NCBI GenBank assembly: GCA_947476255.1 | Contig: CANJPY010000021.1 | Location: 1 to 56,905, forward strand | Length of the DNA: 56,905 nt | DNA from: Chthoniobacteraceae bacterium | GTDB lineage: Bacteria > Verrucomicrobiota > Verrucomicrobiia > Chthoniobacterales > Chthoniobacteraceae | Direction of reading: 5' to 3' | Notes under the pieces: model-generated | Databases searched by the model: none | What the model was told of the DNA's origin: nothing | Seen by the model: the letters and a program-made list of their open reading frames with translations, nothing else | Translations under genes and position numbers: made by a program | Part shown: positions 9,167-20,591 of the stretch, one piece after another | Layout of the letters: each line of letters opens with the position of its first letter | How positions within the stretch are numbered: position 1 is the stretch's first letter

Positions 9167-9185
9167 GCCTTCCCTCAGGGAAGGC
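9167..9185 (+). terminator. Hairpin after greA, possible terminator
   Basis: A perfect 8-bp stem GCCTTCCC/GGGAAGGC with a 3-base loop sits 26 bases after the greA stop. No T-run follows directly; TTTTT appears about 15 bases later. It could be a weak terminator or an mRNA-stabilising structure before eno. Confidence 0.4.
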
Positions 9186-9244
9186 AGCCTCCTCCGCGTT
9201 TTTCAGACTCTTTTCAAAACCCAGCCAGCCCTCAAAGCTCTTAA

Positions 9245-10555
<1,311 letters not shown>

Positions 10556-10574
10556 TTTTATCTAATAACGAATT

Positions 10575-10910
10575 GTGAGCGACCGTTTCTTCGAGAACCA
10601 AGCACCTACAGTGCCTCCGGTTTGGGTTTCCCTGAACCGCGCGCTGGCTTCTGCCATTGTTCTTCTGGTGATCGGAACGCTCGCAATTCGCTACCTTCCA
10701 GAGACTTCCAAACGCGACGAGATCCAGTCCGACATCCAGCTCCTGGAAGCTAAAGTCGCTGAGAAAAGGGCCCTCCTCAAGCGGCACGAACGCCAGGAAC
10801 GCCTTCTCCGCACCAACCCCGAGTACCTGAGCATGGTGGCCAGGGACAAATTAGATTTGATGCAGGAAGGCGAAACCCTGTTCCGCTTCGATGCCACGTC
10901 GAAGCGCTGA
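10575..10910 (+). CDS. FtsB/DivIC-type septum formation initiator
   Basis: The protein has 111 residues from a GTG start. One membrane helix (about 22-42, LNRALASAIVLLVIGTLAI) is followed by a coiled coil (about 48-75) and then the conserved short region LRTNPEYLSMVARDKLDLM, the septum-initiator (DivIC/FtsB) signature. It would join the FtsL/FtsQ divisome complex in the membrane. Position directly after eno supports this. I infer FtsB rather than DivIC only from the eno linkage. Confidence 0.82.
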   Translation: MSDRFFENQAPTVPPVWVSLNRALASAIVLLVIGTLAIRYLPETSKRDEIQSDIQLLEAKVAEKRALLKRHERQERLLRTNPEYLSMVARDKLDLMQEGETLFRFDATSKR

Positions 10911-10928
10911 CACCGCCTGACTGCTCTC

Positions 10929-11013
10929 AATTCCAAGTTCGAATTCCAAGTTCGAATTCCAAGTTCGAATTCCAAGTTCGATTTTCGAATTCCCGGTTCG
11001 AATTCCTTGTTCG
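10929..11013 (+). repeat. 13-bp tandem repeat tract in the ftsB-prfB gap
   Basis: Four perfect copies of AATTCCAAGTTCG (10929-10980) are followed by a 7-base partial unit and two variant copies (10988-11013). Each junction creates the palindrome TTCGAA. The tract starts 18 bases after the ftsB-like stop and ends about 190 bases before prfB. It codes for nothing plausible. Confidence 0.9.
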
Positions 11014-11203
11014 CTTCCCAGCCTTGGCTCCACTGGTGCTCTCAAAGTTTAAGACGCCCCTGAGCGGATCTCGTGCAGTTGCAAAGAACACCTCTGCCTG
11101 CGATTTCACACTTACCACTGCGGTGTGACGCGATTCCATAATTTTACAGGTTTCCCTCGAGTTTTTATCGAGCCTTTATTCTAATCTCCCTTTCTCTGTT
11201 CCC

Positions 11204-12341
11204 ATGGCTTTAGACCTCTCTTCCCTTGATATTTCCAGTTTAAACAGCCGCGTTGAAGAACTCAGGAGGTATCTTTGACCTCTCCCATCTGCAGTCACGA
11301 CTGAACGAGGTGGAAGGCGCCATGAGCGCACCCGACTTTTGGAACCACAAGGACCGCGCACAACAGCTTGTGGAAGAGGTCTCCGCCCTGCGCGCAAAAA
11401 TCAACCCGCTCCTCTCCCTCCAACGGCAAATCGCCGACTTGGGTGTACTTATCGAACTTGCTGCAGCCGAGGTGGATCAAAATCAAGCGGCCCTCGAAGT
11501 TGAAGCAGAACTGCAGTCCTTCACCAAATCCCTCGAACAGTTCGAACTCAAAATGCTGCTCTCCGGTCCAAACGACCGGAATGCAGCATTCCTCTCCGTA
11601 CAATCAGGCGCGGGCGGTACCGAAGCCTGTGACTGGGCCGACATGCTCCTGCGCATGTACCAGCGCTGGTGCGAGCGGCGCGGTTACCAGACCTCCATCA
11701 TCGATATTCAAGCCGGCGACGAAGTGGGCATCAAATCTGCAACTATCCGAGTTTCTGGGGAATACGCATTTGGATACCTGGCCACCGAACGCGGCGTCCA
11801 CCGCCTCGTACGGATCTCTCCTTTTGACTCGAACAAAAGGCGCCACACTTCTTTCGCCGGCGTGGATGTCGTTCCGGAGCTTCCAGAAAGCGCCCCCATC
11901 GAAATTAACGAAGTCGACATCGAGGTGGACACCTACAGAGCCGGGGGCAAGGGAGGCCAGAACGTCAACAAGGTTGAAACAGCCGTCCGCATCCGGCACA
12001 AACCCACGGGCATCGTCGCAGCCTGCCAGAGTGAACGCTCTCAGATGCAAAACAAACACCTCGCGATGCGGATGCTCTCGGCAAAACTCCAACAACTTGA
12101 GGCCGACAAACGCAGCGCCGAAATCGAGCGCCAATACGGCGAAAAAGCAGAAGTCGCTTTTGGTTCCCAGATCCGTTCCTACGTTTTTCAACCGTACCAG
12201 ATGATCAAAGACCTGCGGACAGGCGTTCAGACCAGTGATATTCAGGGCGTTATGGACGGGGACATTGACGCCTTCATCGAGGGCAAACTGCGTGGACTCA
12301 CGGCCAAGCGCGGCCCGGGGCAGGATGACGACATTGATTAG
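11204..12341 (+). CDS. prfB: Peptide chain release factor 2 (programmed +1 frameshift)
   Basis: Two frames make one protein. Translation starts at ATG 11204 ([13 protein letters not shown]...), runs 24 codons to CTT 11273-11275 and meets TGA at 11276-11278. A +1 shift onto GAC at 11277 gives a 378-residue RF2. The body has the stop-codon-reading SPF tripeptide (RISPFDS) and the hydrolysis motif GGQ in [13 protein letters not shown]2 reads UGA and UAA. A search for single open frames would give a false start at 11253. This is the standard autoregulated prfB layout, with low RF2 favouring the frameshift. Confidence 0.95.
11264..11279 (+). promoter_or_regulatory. RF2 programmed frameshift site
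   Basis: AGGAGGTATCTTTGAC combines an internal Shine-Dalgarno-like AGGAGG, a short spacer, the slippery CTT and the in-frame TGA followed by C. It is nearly identical to the E. coli site. RF2 shortage at the TGA promotes a shift to the +1 frame, so RF2 controls its own synthesis. Confidence 0.93.
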
Positions 12342-12545
12342 CGTCCACACGGACGTTCCCTGGGGCGCACGCAACCCGTAAAGACGATTCGGCATGGAGC
12401 TCGATCGCATCCTGCCTCCCTGCGAAGGATGCTAAGGAACGCGTGTTCTCATGGTATTCAAAGTGGTGTGCACGGCGTGAGGCCTCTTCATCCCACGTCT
12501 TAGCCTGCAGCGCTGTTTGGAATATTCAGACCCAATTCAAAAAGT

Positions 12546-15035
12546 ATGCTTCGCCGTCTTCTCATTGCAGTCCTAGGTATCAGCGCCGCTTGCCACGTTT
12601 TTGCACAGGACAAAAAGTCGCTCGATTTCGTGCACGATATCGCGCCGATCTTAAAACAGCACTGCGCAGATTGTCACACCGGAGACAAAAAAAAGGGCGG
12701 CTTATCGCTAAACACTCATCCTGAATGGCTTGCAGGAGGAGAGAACGGTGCGGTTTTTGATTCCAAGGCCCCTGCCAAAAGCAGAGTTTTGGAACTGATT
12801 TTCAGCGCAGATCCAGACACCGTCATGCCACCTCTGGACAAAAATCGCCCCCGCCCCACAAAAGAGCAACTCGAGTTGCTCAAATCATGGGTGGTTTCTG
12901 GAGCCGCATGGGAAAGCGGTTATGCATTTAAACGCCCAAGCTACGAGGCGCCCATCAAACCTCGCCTGCCCAGCCTGCCCTCCGCCGTGGAGGGACGCAA
13001 CCACCCACTCGACCGTCTTTTGGACGGATACCTCGCTAAAAACAAACTTGCCCTTCCAGCGCTCGCGGATGACGCAGTGTTTGCGCGCAGACTCTATCTA
13101 GACCTTCTCGGGCTACTCCCCAGCCCCGAGGTGCTCGAAAAATTTCTCAAATCAGACGCTCCGGACAAACGCAGCCAATTGGTGGACACGCTGCTGCAAA
13201 ATAAAAACGATTACACGGAGCACTGGCTCAGCTTCTGGAACGATCTCCTGCGTAATGACTACGGAGGGACGGGCTTCATCACGGGCGGACGCAAGCAAGT
13301 TTCCTCATGGTTGTATGAGGCTGTTTACACAAACAAACCCTACGACGCGATGGTCCGGGAGCTCGTGAATCCGTCTCCCGAAACCGAAGGCTTTGCCCAA
13401 GGCATCACATGGCGGGGCACCGTAAGCGCCAGCCAAACTCGCGAGGTCCAATTCGCCCAATCCATTTCCCAGTCTTTCCTCGGATTGAACCTCAAATGCG
13501 CGTCCTGCCACGACAGCTTCATCGACAAGTGGAAACTCACCGACGCCTACGGCCTCGCAGCCGTCTACGCAGATAAGCCCGTGGAAATCGCACGCTGCGA
13601 AAAGCTCACGGGAAAAACCGCTGTAGCGGCGTGGCCGTTTCCCGAAATAGGTCAAATCGAGCCAAATGCACCGCGCGAGGTACGCCTGAAACAGCTTGCC
13701 GCCCTGATGACACATCCGGACAACGGATGGTTTGCCCGTACCATTGTAAACCGGCTTTGGGCTCGCCTCCTAGGCCGTGGACTGGTGCACCCAGTCGATG
13801 CTATGGGAACACAGCCGTGGAGCGAAGAAATCCTCGATTACCTGGGCTGGCATCTCGCTCAGTCCAAATACGACCTCAAGGCGACCCTGCGTCTTATTGC
13901 GACCTCTCGTGCCTATCAATCGAATGCCGTGCCTCGTGTGAAGGATGACGAAGTAGGCGCTTATGTCTTCAAAGGACCTCGAGCCAAACGCCTGAGCGCT
14001 GAACAATTTTTGGACCTCATCTGGCAACTCACCGATTCCGCGCCCCTCTCCCAAGATGCTCCCCTTCGACGCGGCGAACCATCCCAAACCCTCCTCGCAT
14101 CAACTACGTTAGCAGCAGTCCCCATTCGCCATGCAGGCGACCTTGCAGCGCAAAGCCCTCCGCCCGCCGACCCCAAAGCCACGCCCGCCACACCGAAGCA
14201 AAACCTTGTGGCTTTGCAAAAAAACATCGAACTTCCCTCCAAACCCGTTCGTGTGTCCGGAATCCTGAGCGGCTCGCCAGCGGTTCGCATTCTCGTCAAT
14301 GGAGCGCTCCAACAGGCTCCAAAAACCACTGCTTACGGACGCATCACGGATTTACAGCTCGCCGATGTTTTTGCCAAGGGCTCAAACCTGATCGTTCTCC
14401 TGCAAACCACCCCGAATGGAAAGACCTCGCAAGCTTGGATGGAACTGGAGTTTCTTTTTGCAGATGGCTGCCGGCAAAGAGTCTACACCGACGCAACTTG
14501 GACAAGCGCAACAGGGTTTCCCGAAGAGTTCGTAAAAAGCGGCAAGTTCTCGCAAAAAACACCGGAGTTCACCAACGCGGCATGGATGCCGGTCGCTGTG
14601 AACTCGACTCAAAACAGCGACGCACTGCGACAAACGCTACTTCCTGATTTTGTTTGGGCCATTCAACCCCGCCTCCCCGCACGAGCCTCCCTGCTCAAGT
14701 CAGATCTCCTGATGCGCACTTTGGGCAGACCAAATCGAGATCAAATTGTGACCTCGCGTCCGAATGATCTAAGCACACTAGAAGCATTGGATCTTTCGGC
14801 AGGAAAACGCCTCTCTGAACTGGTCGCGCTCGGCGCAAAAAAAATTGCGCAACGCCCCGAAATTTCCGCGGAGTCTCTCACGCACTGGCTTTTTCTACAC
14901 GCCCTCGCACGCCCGCCGCAAGCGACAGAACGCGAAGCGGCTCTCGAACTCTTGGGCACCAGTCCTTCCGTGCAAAACATCGAAGACCTCCTCTGGACAG
15001 TCTGCATGCTTCCCGAATTTCAACTCATCCGCTGA
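12546..15035 (+). CDS. Secreted c-type cytochrome DUF1549/DUF1553 protein
   Basis: The protein has 829 residues. The signal peptide is MLRRLLIAVLGISAACHVFA. A planctomycete-type cytochrome c domain follows with CADCH (Cys40-His44, one haem) and its usual MPP (VMPPLDKNRP) axial-ligand region. DUF1549 then carries a second CASCH (about 318-322), and DUF1553 fills the C-terminal half, with a long non-conserved insert around residues 505-700. These proteins are typical of Planctomycetes and Verrucomicrobiota and almost always precede a DUF1501 gene, as here (25 bases). Their role is not established; electron transfer coupled to polymer or sulfated-sugar breakdown is often proposed. Confidence 0.88.
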   Translation: MLRRLLIAVLGISAACHVFAQDKKSLDFVHDIAPILKQHCADCHTGDKKKGGLSLNTHPEWLAGGENGAVFDSKAPAKSRVLELIFSADPDTVMPPLDKNRPRPTKEQLELLKSWVVSGAAWESGYAFKRPSYEAPIKPRLPSLPSAVEGRNHPLDRLLDGYLAKNKLALPALADDAVFARRLYLDLLGLLPSPEVLEKFLKSDAPDKRSQLVDTLLQNKNDYTEHWLSFWNDLLRNDYGGTGFITGGRKQVSSWLYEAVYTNKPYDAMVRELVNPSPETEGFAQGITWRGTVSASQTREVQFAQSISQSFLGLNLKCASCHDSFIDKWKLTDAYGLAAVYADKPVEIARCEKLTGKTAVAAWPFPEIGQIEPNAPREVRLKQLAALMTHPDNGWFARTIVNRLWARLLGRGLVHPVDAMGTQPWSEEILDYLGWHLAQSKYDLKATLRLIATSRAYQSNAVPRVKDDEVGAYVFKGPRAKRLSAEQFLDLIWQLTDSAPLSQDAPLRRGEPSQTLLASTTLAAVPIRHAGDLAAQSPPPADPKATPATPKQNLVALQKNIELPSKPVRVSGILSGSPAVRILVNGALQQAPKTTAYGRITDLQLADVFAKGSNLIVLLQTTPNGKTSQAWMELEFLFADGCRQRVYTDATWTSATGFPEEFVKSGKFSQKTPEFTNAAWMPVAVNSTQNSDALRQTLLPDFVWAIQPRLPARASLLKSDLLMRTLGRPNRDQIVTSRPNDLSTLEALDLSAGKRLSELVALGAKKIAQRPEISAESLTHWLFLHALARPPQATEREAALELLGTSPSVQNIEDLLWTVCMLPEFQLIR

Positions 15036-15060
15036 TTGAAGACACACGCCATCTCATCCT

Positions 15061-16503
15061 ATGAACACACTGTCCTTGGATCCTCAAAACACACGCCGCG
15101 ACTTTTTAAAGAAACTCTCGGCCGCCTCCATGGCCGCCTGGATGGCACGCGAACCTCGTGCGTTTGGGTCGGTTGAAAAAGTGATCCACCCAAAGGCCAC
15201 GGCAGACTCCTGTATTCTTCTGTGGATGGGCGGGGGCATGGCCGCTCCCGACAATTTCGATCCCAAGCGTTACCTCCCTTACGAGAAGGGGCGCCTCATG
15301 AAGGACATTTTGTCCACATTCCCAGCCATCGACACCGCTGTGGATTCCATCAAAATTGCCCAAGGACTCGAAAATATTGGCAGTGTCATGGATCGAGGGA
15401 CGCTCGTGCGCTCCCATGTCCAACCGGATCTCGGAAGCATTCTACATTCCCGCCACCAGTATCACTGGCACACGGGGTACGTTCCTCCTCAAACGGTGGC
15501 GTGTCCGCACATTGGTGCGTGGATGTCCAAGGTTCTCGGTCCCCGCAATCCCGTGATGCCGGCCTTCATTAACGTGGGACAACGCATCGAAGGCGTCGGT
15601 GAATCCGAGGAAATCAAGGCGTTCACCACCGCCGGCTTTTTCGGAACGGAATTCGGTCCGATGAACCTCCCCTTTCCCGAAGAAGCCGCTCAATCGGTGC
15701 GCCCGCCCGCAGGAATGGAGCCTGGCCGTTTTGAAAACCGTTACAAACTCTATCGCAAACTCGTAGACCAAAGTCCGAATCGAGACTTCCTCAGTGATTA
15801 TCAGCGCGAGTCCATGTTGCGCTCGTTTGAAAACGCCCAGCGCCTCTTGGGCTCCAAAGAAAAGGACGCCTTTGACCTTTCCCTCGAACCCAAGGAGTCT
15901 TTTGAAAAATACGATACCGGTCGTTTTGGACGAGGCTGCCTTCTGGCCCGGCGCTTGGTGGAAAACGGAGCACGTTTCGTCGAGGTCACCACCGAGTATG
16001 TCCCCTTCCTCCATTGGGACACCCATGGCAGCGGCCACGAAACACTGGTGCGCATGCACAAGGAAATCGACCTTCCCATCGCCACTCTCATTCGAGACCT
16101 CGAACAAAGGGGCCTTCTGGAACGCACCCTGGTCATCATCGCCACGGAATTTAGCCGCGATGCCATGGTGGAAGGCACCGTGGGTTCAAACGCAGGAGAC
16201 CAGGCAGCTCACAAGGGGGATACAATGGAAGACCCCAAACACTACGGCCTGCACAGGCACTTTACAGGCGGCTCCTCGCTCGCGCTCTTCGGAGGTGGCG
16301 TCAAAAAGGGCTTCCTCTATGGGAAAACGGCCCCGGAACGCCCGTGCCTCGCGGTGGAAAACCCTGTGAGCGTCACGGATATGCACGCCACCATTTTCCG
16401 TGCGATGGGGATCAGCCCAAAAACCGTGTTCGACATCGAAAACCGCCCGTTTTACGCCACAAGCGACGGAAAAGGAGAGCCGGTGCAAGCGCTCTTCGGG
16501 TAG
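15061..16503 (+). CDS. DUF1501 (sulfatase-like) protein with Tat-type signal
   Basis: The protein has 480 residues. The N-terminus TRRDFLKKLSAASMAAW (Arg12-Arg13) is a twin-arginine signal, so export in folded form is expected. The body has LLWMGGGMAAPDNFDPK, WDTHGSGHE and TLVIIATEFSRD, the pattern of DUF1501, which belongs to the alkaline-phosphatase/sulfatase fold group. It is paired with the DUF1549/DUF1553 gene and is probably translated from the same mRNA. The enzymatic activity of DUF1501 has not been settled. Confidence 0.88.
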   Translation: MNTLSLDPQNTRRDFLKKLSAASMAAWMAREPRAFGSVEKVIHPKATADSCILLWMGGGMAAPDNFDPKRYLPYEKGRLMKDILSTFPAIDTAVDSIKIAQGLENIGSVMDRGTLVRSHVQPDLGSILHSRHQYHWHTGYVPPQTVACPHIGAWMSKVLGPRNPVMPAFINVGQRIEGVGESEEIKAFTTAGFFGTEFGPMNLPFPEEAAQSVRPPAGMEPGRFENRYKLYRKLVDQSPNRDFLSDYQRESMLRSFENAQRLLGSKEKDAFDLSLEPKESFEKYDTGRFGRGCLLARRLVENGARFVEVTTEYVPFLHWDTHGSGHETLVRMHKEIDLPIATLIRDLEQRGLLERTLVIIATEFSRDAMVEGTVGSNAGDQAAHKGDTMEDPKHYGLHRHFTGGSSLALFGGGVKKGFLYGKTAPERPCLAVENPVSVTDMHATIFRAMGISPKTVFDIENRPFYATSDGKGEPVQALFG

Positions 16504-16620
16504 TTGACTGGAGCGCTCCCGCAAGGGCGTGCTGCGAGTGGACAATACCCTAAATTTGACAAAGCCTCAAGGAGCAATCCTTCCGGGATGGCACTCTTTG
16601 TGCTGCAAAACACGGAAGAT

Positions 16621-18537
16621 ATGTCCACTTCCCCTTCGTATGGTATTCGCGGAATCGGCGCCAAAATCGTCATCAGCGGACTGCTGATCGCGCTCACCCC
16701 TCTTCTCATCTGCAGCATCGTTGCGATTCGCAAAGCCTACCGTGACCGCGAAACCTCGCAAGGCGTCACCTGCCAGGGCGCGGTAGAACAGGTGGCAGAC
16801 AAAATAGACCGCCTTCTCTTCGAGCGCTACGGCGATGTGCAGGCGTTTGTGTTTCACCCGGGCGCGGCCGACAAGCCTGAGGTCGTGGCCCAAACCGCGG
16901 ACACCTTCACCAAGATGTACGGCTTCTATGACCTGATGATGGTCGCCGACGCCAGCGGAAAAATCATCGCGGTGAACACCGTAGACGCAGAGGGGAAACC
17001 CATCGACTCCAAATCTTTGATCGGCAAAAGCGTCAAGGGTGAACCCTGGTTTGAAGACTGTATCAGCGGAAAAATCAAAGAAGGCGAAAGCTACACGGGT
17101 GATTTGGCCGCGGATCCTCTTGTAGCGCAGGTCTACAAGTCCCAGGGGCTGTCCCTGAACTTTTCAGCGCCCGTCCTGAACGCAGAAGGCAAACCCATAC
17201 GCGTCTGGAGCAACCGAGTCTCGTGGGAACGCTCCGTACGCGAGGTGCTTTCAGGTTTGGATAAAATTTTTAATACAAGTGTGCTGGGGCAAACCGAACG
17301 CACCTCCATCGAAGTCCTTTCGAATAAAATGCAGATATTGGAGGAATATCCAAAGTCCTCGATTGGCACCTCCGTTGGCGCGCCAACGGTGACGCTTCCC
17401 CAATTGACCGGAAAGAGCGGCTTTTTCATCTCCTCGGAAGCAAACGGGCAACGCGAACTGGTGGCACATGCGCCCTTTTCGGGCTTTCTCTCGTACAAGG
17501 GGCAGGGTTGGCGCCTCGTGCTGCACAATCCCCTCGCGGCTGCAATGCAGGAGCCCAAAGCGCTGCGCGATCTCTTTATTTTATTGATCGCGATTTCCGT
17601 TGTAGGCACCTGCGTGGCAACCCACCAGACCGTGGGATATTTTCTGATCCGCCCCTTGGGCAGTCTCACCAATAAAACGAAACGCCTCTCGGAAGGGGAT
17701 GCAGCGTTTGACCTGCCCGAGGTCCACCGCACCGACGAACTTGGCGCTCTGGCGCGTGCCCTCGAGATCTTCCGGAAAACATCCGATAAAATACGCACCA
17801 TGACCGGCCATACAGCGCTGTCGGTGGACGAAGCTGGTACGGCCGTGGGACAAATTTCCGACGGTGCGCGAACGCAAACGGGCCAGTTGAATCTGGTGTC
17901 GACCGCTTTGAATGAATCCTTCAGCGCCATCAAACTGGTGACCAGCAATGCCGTGCGGGCGCGGGAACGGGCGGAAGGCGCTTCGCGTTCCGTTGAGAGC
18001 GGCCATACCGCTGTCGCTCAATTAGTTCCAATCGTCGAGGCGATTGCGCAAAACAGTCGGAAAATCACACAGATCACACAGGTTATTGCACAGATCGCGA
18101 ACCGCACCCATATTTTGTCCCTGAACGCAGCCATTGAAGCTGCGCGCGCAGGCGAACACGGCAAAGGATTCGTGGTGGTGGCGCAGGAGGTCGGAAAACT
18201 TGCGGAAAGCTCCGCTCAAAACGCGAAACAAATTGCGGACATTGTTGAGCAGGCGTCCGCCGATTCACAGCGTGGTAAAGTCGCAACCGAAACCGTCAGC
18301 GATGCCATGGTGTCCATTGCCACAGGCACCAAGGAAACCACTGAGATGGTGCGCTCCATCGCAGTCGCGATGGATGAACAACAGGCAACACTCTCCCAGA
18401 TCAGCGGGAATATCAGTGAACTCCGAAACATCGCGATGGCAAATTCCGCGTCGTCGGAGGAAATCACGGCAACGATGATCCAGCTCTCAAAACTCTCCAA
18501 CGACACACGCCTCCTTGCAGAATACAAGTCGGCTTAA
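16621..18537 (+). CDS. Methyl-accepting chemoreceptor
   Basis: The protein has 638 residues from ATG 16621; an ATG at 16588 and a TTG at 16504 are also in frame but add nothing recognisable. The first membrane helix (about 12-35), a periplasmic Cache-like sensor domain (about 40-312) and the second helix (about 316-338) are followed by HAMP and a signalling coiled coil whose hairpin tip reads [19 protein letters not shown]. No CheR-tethering pentapeptide is present at the end. It opens the chemosensory operon, 105 bases before cheR, and is the only receptor in the window. The ligand is unknown. Confidence 0.9.
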   Translation: MSTSPSYGIRGIGAKIVISGLLIALTPLLICSIVAIRKAYRDRETSQGVTCQGAVEQVADKIDRLLFERYGDVQAFVFHPGAADKPEVVAQTADTFTKMYGFYDLMMVADASGKIIAVNTVDAEGKPIDSKSLIGKSVKGEPWFEDCISGKIKEGESYTGDLAADPLVAQVYKSQGLSLNFSAPVLNAEGKPIRVWSNRVSWERSVREVLSGLDKIFNTSVLGQTERTSIEVLSNKMQILEEYPKSSIGTSVGAPTVTLPQLTGKSGFFISSEANGQRELVAHAPFSGFLSYKGQGWRLVLHNPLAAAMQEPKALRDLFILLIAISVVGTCVATHQTVGYFLIRPLGSLTNKTKRLSEGDAAFDLPEVHRTDELGALARALEIFRKTSDKIRTMTGHTALSVDEAGTAVGQISDGARTQTGQLNLVSTALNESFSAIKLVTSNAVRARERAEGASRSVESGHTAVAQLVPIVEAIAQNSRKITQITQVIAQIANRTHILSLNAAIEAARAGEHGKGFVVVAQEVGKLAESSAQNAKQIADIVEQASADSQRGKVATETVSDAMVSIATGTKETTEMVRSIAVAMDEQQATLSQISGNISELRNIAMANSASSEEITATMIQLSKLSNDTRLLAEYKSA

Positions 18538-18642
18538 ATTCATGCCCTCAGGCACATACGACGGCGGGTGTTTCAGTAGGCAGATCGCTGACTGTCATAC
18601 CTCCAGCCGTCGCGCTGTCACTCCCCACCCTGCCCGCTGAAC

Positions 18643-19512
18643 ATGCTTCTCGCAGATCAACTAAAGGCAGCCCTGCTCCAAAGGGTGGGAATGCGTGGCG
18701 ATATCACCGCTGCAAAAATAGAAGCGCAGCTTGCCAAAATACCCGCCGACGAACGCGAGTTCTGGGTTCAAAACACCGTCAATCTGCCACCACAAAGTCC
18801 GGCTTGGCAGGCTTTTATCGAGCCGTTTCTCATTCACGAAACGTACTTTTTCAGACACGAAAACCAGCTCGAATTTCTCGCCACCAAAGTGTTGCCCGAT
18901 TTGATTCAGGAACGCATCCATTCCAACCGGCACGAATTTCGCATTTGGTGCGCAGCGTGTTCCTCAGGTGAAGAGGCTTTTACGGCAGCACTGCTTTTGC
19001 GCGAAGCTCTCCACAGCTCCAGAGACTTCAGCAAGATCGACTGGAAAATCTCCGTTACAGGCACCGACCTGAGCGCTGAGGTCCTCGCCAAGGCACGCCA
19101 CGGCGAATACCACGCTAGTGCAGGGCTCAACAGCTTCAGAGACATACCCGCGTTCGCCAAGCATCACTTTCCAAGCATTTTCCAACACGCTGAAAAAACA
19201 TGGCGCCCCGACGACGCGCTTAAAAGAACGGTCCACTTTCAGCAGCGCAATCTTGTCACGGATCCAGCTCCAGTCTCCGATGTGGATTTGATTATGTGTC
19301 GCAATGTCCTCATCTACCTCGATGAATCCAGCGTGCGGCGCAGCATTGCCACCATGCAGGCAGCGCTGCGCCCGGGAGGAGTCCTTGTCCTGGGGCCTGC
19401 GGACATGCTCAAACACACGGACGGTTGGGAATTATTGACCAACCAGAAAGCCATGTTCTGGCGAAAAACAACGCCGTTACAAACTTCCAACTCAACCCCA
19501 GCACAGCGATGA
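18643..19512 (+). CDS. cheR: Chemoreceptor glutamate methyltransferase CheR
   Basis: The protein has 289 residues. It has a small helical N-terminal domain, then a class I methyltransferase domain with IWCAACSSGEEAFTAALLL (SAM motif), FHARHGEY-like region ARHGEYHAS, and DLIMCRNVLIYLD (motif IV). CheR adds methyl groups from SAM to receptor glutamates for adaptation. Its TGA overlaps the cheB ATG (ATGA at 19509-19512), so the two are translationally coupled. Confidence 0.92.
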   Translation: MLLADQLKAALLQRVGMRGDITAAKIEAQLAKIPADEREFWVQNTVNLPPQSPAWQAFIEPFLIHETYFFRHENQLEFLATKVLPDLIQERIHSNRHEFRIWCAACSSGEEAFTAALLLREALHSSRDFSKIDWKISVTGTDLSAEVLAKARHGEYHASAGLNSFRDIPAFAKHHFPSIFQHAEKTWRPDDALKRTVHFQQRNLVTDPAPVSDVDLIMCRNVLIYLDESSVRRSIATMQAALRPGGVLVLGPADMLKHTDGWELLTNQKAMFWRKTTPLQTSNSTPAQR

Positions 19513-20591
19513 AACTCCGCGTCTGTCTGGCGGTCAAATCCACCTTCACTGCGATCGCTCTCCGCTCGAGCCTCGCAACCTATCCTGACACGCAAATGCT
19601 GGGGGAAGAACGCACGTGCCAGGGAACAGAAAAACTGCTGGCTCAGCAGCCCTCAGGACTCGCGGTGATCGACGTTGATCTCTTTGGCGACCCTGATTCA
19701 CAGGGCCTCATCGCGCTTCTTGCGCAGCGGCGCGAGCCCACGATTCTCATCAATGCACGGGGCACGCCGCTTCCCTCCAATCTGGGCAGCAAAGCGGGGA
19801 TCCGGATGCTCACGAGCCGGCGCCCGGGGGAGCTCGATATTGGCCACATTCAGGAACTTCTTATTCCCGCGCTCAAGGCCGCGCGCGAAGCCTGGGTGCA
19901 GGCCGGACCAACCGCCAACGCAACGCACATTCCTGTTTCGAGCTTTGCCACAACTGCGACCCAACCGAATATCGTGCAGCGCAGGGGTGGAGTGGCGGAA
20001 CTCATTGTGCTCGGCGTCTCCACAGGCGGCCCCACGCTCCTCGTAAAGATGCTCAAGGATCTGGCCACTCCTACCATCCCGATGCTCATTGCCCAGCACA
20101 TGCCAGCGAGCGAAACCGCCGGGTTTGCACTCCGCTTGTCTGAGGAAATCAACCAGTCCGTTGTTGAAGTCGGCGCGGGCCCTCTCGCAGGGGTCGGGCG
20201 TATCGGCCTCGTGCAAGGAGGCAAGGACTTCCAAATACTGCGCAGCCCTGCAGGTGGTTTTCGACTCAAAGAAGCAGTGGTTCCCCACAACCCGTTCCAC
20301 CCGAGTATTGACCACCTCTTGCAAACCGCTGCAGAAGCGGATATTGCAGTTCACACCGCGATCCTCACCGGCATGGGACAAGATGGGTCTGTGGGTGCGC
20401 TCTCCTTAATGCGAAAGGGTTTTCCAGTGATCGCCCAGCGTCCCGAAACATGTGCAGTTGCTGGGATGCCCTCGGCCGCCATCAACAACGGGGCCGCTCA
20501 ACACGTGCAGTCCCCTGAGCAAATCGTGGAGTCCCTCAACCGCTGGTTTGCAGCCGCGAAAGCTCCACGGGGTGAAGGAGGCACCCTATGA
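19509..20591 (+). CDS. cheB: Chemoreceptor methylesterase CheB with degenerate receiver
   Basis: The protein has 360 residues; ATG 19509 was chosen because it overlaps the cheR stop and removes an implausible leader. The C-terminal methylesterase has the full triad: Ser171 in GVSTGGP, His197 in AQHMP and Asp292 in TGMGQDG. The N-terminal receiver keeps an Asp at the end of its third strand (AVIDVDLFGD) but lacks the usual acidic pair at the end of strand one (reads CLAVKS), so Mg-dependent phosphorylation by CheA may be lost or altered. It sits within the cheR-cheB-cheA operon and overlaps both neighbours. Confidence 0.9.
   Translation: MKLRVCLAVKSTFTAIALRSSLATYPDTQMLGEERTCQGTEKLLAQQPSGLAVIDVDLFGDPDSQGLIALLAQRREPTILINARGTPLPSNLGSKAGIRMLTSRRPGELDIGHIQELLIPALKAAREAWVQAGPTANATHIPVSSFATTATQPNIVQRRGGVAELIVLGVSTGGPTLLVKMLKDLATPTIPMLIAQHMPASETAGFALRLSEEINQSVVEVGAGPLAGVGRIGLVQGGKDFQILRSPAGGFRLKEAVVPHNPFHPSIDHLLQTAAEADIAVHTAILTGMGQDGSVGALSLMRKGFPVIAQRPETCAVAGMPSAAINNGAAQHVQSPEQIVESLNRWFAAAKAPRGEGGTL

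Noticed and set aside
11253-12341. Single-frame prfB start at 11253
   Set aside because: It would cut off the conserved N-terminus; the AGGAGGTATCTTTGAC site explains the two frames.
12443-12724. 93-codon frame overlapping the start of the DUF1549 gene
   Set aside because: It runs in another frame through the signal peptide and cytochrome region of a well-supported gene.
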